DNA from: Ruminococcus sp.
GTDB lineage: Bacteria; Bacillota; Clostridia; Oscillospirales; Ruminococcaceae
DNA: 27,160 nt
Assembly: GCA_018376535.1 (NCBI GenBank)
Contig: JAHABC010000020.1
Coordinates: 1 to 27,160, forward strand
Reading direction: 5' to 3'
The position numbers and the translations under genes were made by a program. A model generated the notes under the pieces. It was not told the origin of the DNA and did not search any database. It worked only from the letters and a program-made list of their open reading frames with translations. How positions within the stretch are numbered: the first letter of the stretch is position 1; each line of letters starts with the position of its first letter. Positions 23,123-27,160 of this stretch are shown piece by piece.

Positions 23123-23380
23123 CTAATCGCAACTCCTTTCCCAAGGAAATGGTTTTGTAGCCCAATCCCAAGATGTTGAATTATCATTTAAATGTTCAGC
23201 AGTTATAGGACCAAAACGATGTGTATACTCATCGACAGCTTTATTTTTAAGAGATAAATACTTTTTAAAATAGTTTAAAGCGTGTTGACAGTTAGGGTGA
23301 GTATCCAAATATAGATTAAGTTCATAGAGTGAAAAGTCATACATTTGAATAGTTTTTAACAATTTTTCTTTATCGTTCAA
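23123..23380 (-). CDS. cotJB: spore-coat protein CotJB
   Basis: An 85-residue protein matching CotJB: an initial helix with KEKLLKTIQMYDFSLYELNLYLDTHP, then a helix with YLSLKNKAVDEYTHRFGP, and the end WDWATKPFPWE. I choose the TTG at 23380 because GGGGGTG precedes it by six bases; the ATG at 23395 has no Shine-Dalgarno. Starts further upstream run through cotJA. It overlaps the end of cotJA by 11 bp and ends 2 bp before cotJC, showing tight coupling. In Bacillus it is a coat protein needed for normal CotJC assembly. Confidence 0.9.
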   Translation of the reverse strand: MNDKEKLLKTIQMYDFSLYELNLYLDTHPNCQHALNYFKKYLSLKNKAVDEYTHRFGPITAEHLNDNSTSWDWATKPFPWERSCD

Positions 23381-23570
23381 AGTTTGCACCCCCATCGCAT
23401 AAGAATGGAAAATCCAATTCAGTAAAAATAGTTCCTTTTTCAAGGGCATCTTCTGGAGATATAGGTTCTTCCCACATTTGATATGGCACATATGCCGATG
23501 CAAGTGGAGTATCCATAGGTAATCTAGTAGTTGGAATCTTAGTTACTTGATTATACTCTTTAAAATCCAA
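23370..23570 (-). CDS. cotJA: spore-coat-associated protein CotJA
   Basis: A 66-residue protein with the CotJA pattern ASAYVPYQMWEEPISPEDAL followed by GTIFTELDFPFL. The start is a TTG eight bases after AAAGGAG; the GTG three codons upstream overlaps that Shine-Dalgarno. It is the first gene of cotJABC and overlaps cotJB. The operon indicates that this organism makes endospores. I could not identify a clear sigma-E or sigma-K promoter. Confidence 0.9.
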   Translation of the reverse strand: MDFKEYNQVTKIPTTRLPMDTPLASAYVPYQMWEEPISPEDALEKGTIFTELDFPFLCDGGANFER

Positions 23571-23598
23571 GAAAGCCACTCCTTTCCATAAAGTATGA

Positions 23599-23618
23599 TA
23601 ACCTACTTTTATAGGTTA
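23599..23618 (-). other. hairpin in the cotJ leader
   Basis: TAACCTA and TAGGTTA pair around a six-base loop, 29 bp ahead of cotJA. It is probably transcribed as part of the cotJ leader; no function is known. Confidence 0.35.
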
Positions 23619-23702
23619 CATTGATATAATATGTAAATATTTGTAACTTTGCTACTAATTATATCATATAGGAAGATTCAGTAAAATTTCACAATGTAAC
23701 AA

Positions 23703-23731
23703 TTTACAAGTTGTTCAAAATATTGTATAAT
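23703..23731 (+). promoter_or_regulatory. promoter of the antiporter gene
   Basis: TTTACA (23703-23708) and TATAAT (23726-23731) are separated by 17 bp. Confidence 0.75.
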
Positions 23732-23767
23732 AGAAACATACTCATATTTTGAAAGGAGATGTTTTTA

Positions 23768-25378
23768 TTGAATACTACAATATTAATATCAGGTTTAATA
23801 ATATTGCTGTGTATAGTATGCACTAAATTTTCCAGTAAGATAGGTGTACCTAGTCTATTTTTGTTCATAGCTTTAGGACTGCTGTTCGGCTCAGATGGAA
23901 TTTTTAAAATCGATTTCGATAACTATTCTTTTGCAGAAAATGTCTGTTCTATAGCGTTAATATTCATAATGTTCTATGGTGGATTCGGCACACGTTGGAA
24001 AACTGCTAAACCAGTAGCAATCAAATCGATAATGTTATCTACATTAGGTGTAGTGGCGACTGCATTTTGTGTAGGAATATTCTGTTATATAGTATTAAAA
24101 ATACCTCTTTTAGAGAGTTTATTAATAGGTTCGGTAATAAGTTGTACAGATGCTGCGTCTGTATTCTCAATATTAAAGAGTAAAAACTTATCATTAAAGT
24201 ATGGAACGGCATCATTATTAGAAGTCGAGAGTGGTAGTAATGACCCTTGTGCGTATATGTTGACTATAATAATACTTTCCATAATAAATGGTGAAAGTTC
24301 TTCAGTTGGAAGTATAATATTAATGATAATATCTCAATTTGCGTTTGCAATAATCTTTGGAGTAGGTATAGCATTAATATCTTTGTGGATATTAAAAAAG
24401 TTCTCTTTAATATCTAGTGAATTTTGTACTCTTTTTATGTTCGGAATAATCTTGATATCCTATGCACTACCAACTTTAATAGGTGGAAATGGTTATCTAA
24501 GTACATATATAACTGGAATTATCATGGGAAACCATTATATCAAAAACAAGAAAAATCTACTTGATTTCTTTGATAATCTAACTAGTATCATGCAGATGTA
24601 CATATTCTTTCTACTAGGATTGTTAGCTTATCCATCTAAGATGTTGCCAATAATTCCACAAGCCTTGATAATTATGCTATTCTTAACGTTTATAGCTAGA
24701 CCTCTAGTAATAACCATCTTCTTAAAGATTTTCAAATGTCCTTTAAATCAAATAGGAGTAGTATCATGGGCAGGTTTAAGAGGAGCGTCCTCAATAGTAT
24801 TTTCAATCACGGCGATGGTAAACGCAACGCATCTTGATAATGATATCTTTCATATAGTATTCTTTATAGTATTGATATCCATATCGGTGCAAGGAACGTT
24901 ATTACCTTTAGTTTCTAAAAAGTTGAATATGCTTGACGAAACTTCCGACGTTAGAAAAACCTTCACCGACTATCAAGATGAAAATGATATTCAATTTATA
25001 AAGATTAATGTACAAGATAATCAAAAATGGTGCAATAAAATGCTCCGTGATTTAGAAATTCCACCACAAACGTTAGTAGTAACAGTAGAACGAAATGGTA
25101 AAGTAATCATACCAAACGGAACTACCACCATAGAGGCTAACGATATTTTAATACTAACTGCTCCATCTTTTAAAGATACTAAAAATATGGAAATGTCTGA
25201 AATTGAAATATCACACGACCACGATTGGATTGACAAACCTATTAAAGATTTAGACTTATCGGAAAATACTCTAATAGTAATGATTAAACGTAATGGTAAT
25301 ACTATAGTTCCTAATGGTAATACTATAATACTACAAAATGATATCCTTGTACTTGAAAATATTGAAGTGTTAGTATAG
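23768..25378 (+). CDS. CPA1-family cation/proton antiporter (NhaP2/CvrA-like)
   Basis: A 536-residue membrane protein with a CPA1 exchanger domain of about twelve hydrophobic segments (residues ~1-385) and a soluble C-terminal region (~400-536) with two RCK_C/TrkA_C-like repeats, each with an 'IPNGT/VPNGN..I...DIL.L' pattern. The transport motif SCTDAASVFSIL and the ion-binding SGSNDPCAYM, with the Asn-Asp pair, are present. It should exchange K+ or Na+ for protons; the regulatory domains favour K+ as in NhaP2. The start is the TTG at 23768, nine bases after AAAGGAG; the ATG at 23759 abuts the Shine-Dalgarno. In Firmicutes, RCK_C domains can bind c-di-AMP, and a c-di-AMP receptor is encoded 9 kb away; a link is speculation. 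Confidence 0.88.
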   Translation: MNTTILISGLIILLCIVCTKFSSKIGVPSLFLFIALGLLFGSDGIFKIDFDNYSFAENVCSIALIFIMFYGGFGTRWKTAKPVAIKSIMLSTLGVVATAFCVGIFCYIVLKIPLLESLLIGSVISCTDAASVFSILKSKNLSLKYGTASLLEVESGSNDPCAYMLTIIILSIINGESSSVGSIILMIISQFAFAIIFGVGIALISLWILKKFSLISSEFCTLFMFGIILISYALPTLIGGNGYLSTYITGIIMGNHYIKNKKNLLDFFDNLTSIMQMYIFFLLGLLAYPSKMLPIIPQALIIMLFLTFIARPLVITIFLKIFKCPLNQIGVVSWAGLRGASSIVFSITAMVNATHLDNDIFHIVFFIVLISISVQGTLLPLVSKKLNMLDETSDVRKTFTDYQDENDIQFIKINVQDNQKWCNKMLRDLEIPPQTLVVTVERNGKVIIPNGTTTIEANDILILTAPSFKDTKNMEMSEIEISHDHDWIDKPIKDLDLSENTLIVMIKRNGNTIVPNGNTIILQNDILVLENIEVLV

Positions 25379-25384
25379 TAAAAA

Positions 25385-25412
25385 AATCCCCTAAAGATAT
25401 CTTTAGGGGATT
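25385..25412. terminator. bidirectional terminator between the antiporter and hydrogenase genes
   Basis: A perfect 28-bp palindrome: AATCCCCTAAAGAT and its complement. It would fold with almost no loop and is preceded by an A-run, giving a T-tail on the minus strand. It serves convergent genes. Confidence 0.88.
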
Positions 25413-25426
25413 AACATTATATAAGT

Positions 25427-26938
25427 TTAAGGTAGTTGAATTTCTTGTAAATCTTTAGGTGGCAAAGAGTTTGTACTATCTTTAACAAACTTTTTAACCT
25501 CTTGAGTAGCTTTTGCTATAGGAATGTTAGTACCTGCACCAGCTACACAACCACCCGGACAAGCCATTCCCTCGATTAAATAGCCGTCTTTTTTACCAGC
25601 TTTAGCTAATAATAGCATAGTTTGACAGTTAGAAAGACCTTCAGCGTGTTCTATATAGACATCAGTTTCAGGATAGTATTCATCGATACACTTTTCAATA
25701 GCATTAGCAACACCAGTAGCCACGGCGTAACCTCTACCAGCACCGGTAGCATCGTGGATAGGTTCTTCTTTGGTATAGTTAGCGATATCTATACCTTTAG
25801 CATCGAACATAGCACCTAATTCTTCAAAAGTTATTACAAAATCCACATCACTACGAACGGAATTTCTCATTGCCTCCAACTTTTTAGATGCACATGGACC
25901 TATAAATACTACTCTAGAGTTAGGGTGTTTCTGCTTGATAGTTCTAGCTGTAGCTACCATAGGAGTTAATGCAGTGGATACCGTTTCCACTAAGTTTGGA
26001 AGTGTTCTTTTTGCCAACATGGACCATGATGGACAACATGATGTTAATAAGAATGGTAACTTACCAGTTTTAACTTCCTCAACATAGTGATGTGCTTCAG
26101 TAACTGCACCGATATCTGCACCTAAAGCAACTTCAAAGACATCACTAAAGCCTAGTTCCATTAAAGCAGACTTTATATTCCATAAAGATTTATTTCCAAA
26201 CTGTCCAATAATTGCAGGAGCAACTTCTGCTATTAGTTGGTCGCCCTTTTTCATGGATTGTATCAATTGGAATATTTGTGACTTATCGGCAATTGCTCCA
26301 AATGGACAGCTTACCATACATTGTCCACATGATACGCACTTATCAGGATTGATTTTTGCTCTACCATGTTCATCACTTTCGATAGCCTTTACACCACATA
26401 CTACAGTACAAGGTCTAACCTTTTTAGCGATGGCATCATATGGACATATCGCTTTACACTTACCACACTTAATACATTTGTTTTGGTCTATATACGATTT
26501 GCCATTCTTAATGGAAATAGCTTCCCTAGGACAGACTTCAACACATGGATGTGCTATACAACCATGACATTGATTGGATACCTCATACTTATTATTTTCG
26601 CACATATCACAAGCAGATGGTATTACTTGCATTAGTGGAGGTTCATAGTACTTATCCGATACATTACTTTCAGTTAAACCACTAGTAACGTGTACAGGCT
26701 TGTCCTCTGGACGTAGTGACATACCCATTGCTAAACGTACTCTTTCCGATGCAATAGCTCTTTCTCTGTAGATACTCTCACGATATAGTGGAACATCTCC
26801 AGGAGTAATTTTGTAAGGAATAGCCTCAATATCATCATTAATATTGTTTGAATAAAAAGCTACCTTAGCTACTTCAGTGAAAACTTTTCTTCTAATTTCA
26901 CGAATAGGAGTTTCAATTCCTCTCATACTCATAAGCAT
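25427..26938 (-). CDS. monomeric [FeFe]-hydrogenase
   Basis: A 503-residue hydrogenase that would produce or consume H2 using ferredoxin-type carriers. The three H-cluster motifs are present: TSCCPSW (299-305), GPCASKKLE (347-355) and EGMACPGGCVAG (456-467); all cluster-holding Cys are kept. Ahead of them are ferredoxin-like clusters: Cys155-158-161-165, Cys201-204-207-211, and extra Cys around 110-136. The N-terminal ~100 residues hold no cluster motif. The second motif has Gly where CpI-type enzymes have Met (MPC), which fits the less-studied group B-like hydrogenases. Maturases HydE/F/G are not in the window. AAAGGA precedes the ATG. It looks monocistronic. Confidence 0.92.
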   Translation of the reverse strand: MLMSMRGIETPIREIRRKVFTEVAKVAFYSNNINDDIEAIPYKITPGDVPLYRESIYRERAIASERVRLAMGMSLRPEDKPVHVTSGLTESNVSDKYYEPPLMQVIPSACDMCENNKYEVSNQCHGCIAHPCVEVCPREAISIKNGKSYIDQNKCIKCGKCKAICPYDAIAKKVRPCTVVCGVKAIESDEHGRAKINPDKCVSCGQCMVSCPFGAIADKSQIFQLIQSMKKGDQLIAEVAPAIIGQFGNKSLWNIKSALMELGFSDVFEVALGADIGAVTEAHHYVEEVKTGKLPFLLTSCCPSWSMLAKRTLPNLVETVSTALTPMVATARTIKQKHPNSRVVFIGPCASKKLEAMRNSVRSDVDFVITFEELGAMFDAKGIDIANYTKEEPIHDATGAGRGYAVATGVANAIEKCIDEYYPETDVYIEHAEGLSNCQTMLLLAKAGKKDGYLIEGMACPGGCVAGAGTNIPIAKATQEVKKFVKDSTNSLPPKDLQEIQLP

Positions 26939-26972
26939 TCAAATCCTTTCTATACATATAAGATATATTTTT

Positions 26973-27001
26973 ATTATAGCATATAATTTTAAAGTTGTCA
27001 T
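26973..27001 (-). promoter_or_regulatory. promoter of the hydrogenase gene
   Basis: On the minus strand, ATGACA (26996-27001) and TATAAT (26973-26978) are separated by 17 bp, with an extended -10 TGC just upstream of the -10 box. Confidence 0.7.
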
Positions 27002-27160
27002 TAATTTTAGATATTATTTTAAAGATATTACAAAGTAAAGTTATATCATGAAAAAATTTATATGTAGGGTTCACAATGATGTGAGACACAATTTATGGTA
27101 ATTAAGTAAATATTGTTTAGGGGAAAGCCAGCCAAGAGGACGCATAGGAAAATTATTATA
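27002..27160. other. non-coding end of window with a small hairpin
   Basis: AT-rich DNA upstream of the hydrogenase promoter with no open frame. It contains a small inverted repeat, TCACA and TGTGA around ATGA (27071-27084), and then a GC-richer stretch from about 27120 (GGGGAAAGCCAGCC, GGACGCA) that stands out from its surroundings and is cut off by the window edge. It may be the start of a structured leader RNA, but it cannot be named. Confidence 0.35.

Noticed and set aside
27120..27160. Possible c-di-GMP-I riboswitch start
   Set aside because: AAAGCC and GGACGCA resemble conserved pieces, but the GAAA tetraloop and the stem that should join them are absent, and the window ends before the rest could be checked.

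Overview
The window looks like chromosome of a low-GC, spore-forming, anaerobic Firmicute, most like the Ruminococcus/Oscillospiraceae group. This is inferred from gene content and base composition: a monomeric [FeFe]-hydrogenase, a cotJABC spore-coat operon, a ThrH-type phosphatase, RNase Y, RicT and DarA, an AT-rich backbone, strong Shine-Dalgarno sequences and near-consensus sigma-A promoters. No rRNA, tRNA, CRISPR array, insertion sequence or prophage was seen.

Layout. Positions 1-805 hold the 3' end of a repetitive, wall-anchored surface protein. Next come galK-galE behind a promoter that overlaps a dyad, a small HMA metal-binding protein, a lipoprotein, and (minus strand) an SDR gene, an orphan sugar-binding lipoprotein and a P-loop kinase. 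The middle (7.5-12.1 kb, plus strand) holds rny, an O-antigen-ligase-like membrane protein and cca. Converging on them (12.1-15.7 kb, minus) is a cluster matching Bacillus yaaO-yaaQ-holB-yaaT: decarboxylase, darA, holB, ricT. Upstream of it is a small operon for a 37-residue coiled-coil peptide and a sigma-region-4-like protein, divergent from thrH across an unusual tandem/inverted repeat. gltX follows.

The most interesting stretch is 19.7-21.4 kb. It is a two-gene operon encoding a TARG1-like macrodomain (predicted ADP-ribosyl hydrolase, both catalytic residues kept) followed 18 nt later by a PARP with WGR, helical regulatory and ART domains and an intact H-Y-E triad. This looks like a self-contained writer/eraser pair for reversible ADP-ribosylation. 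It has its own consensus promoter abutting a dyad and its own terminator. A Thr/Ser-rich lipoprotein gene is divergent from it. The window closes with cotJABC, a CPA1-type cation/proton antiporter with C-terminal RCK_C-like domains, and the hydrogenase.

Two habits recur. Several genes can only start at TTG once the Shine-Dalgarno position is considered, so several starts here are downstream of the first possible start codon. The spacers between Shine-Dalgarno and start are often runs of T. Possible cross-links are RNase Y with RicT (RicT acts on RNase Y in Bacillus) and DarA (a c-di-AMP receptor) with a cation/proton antiporter. All function calls come from reading motifs by eye; no database search was possible.
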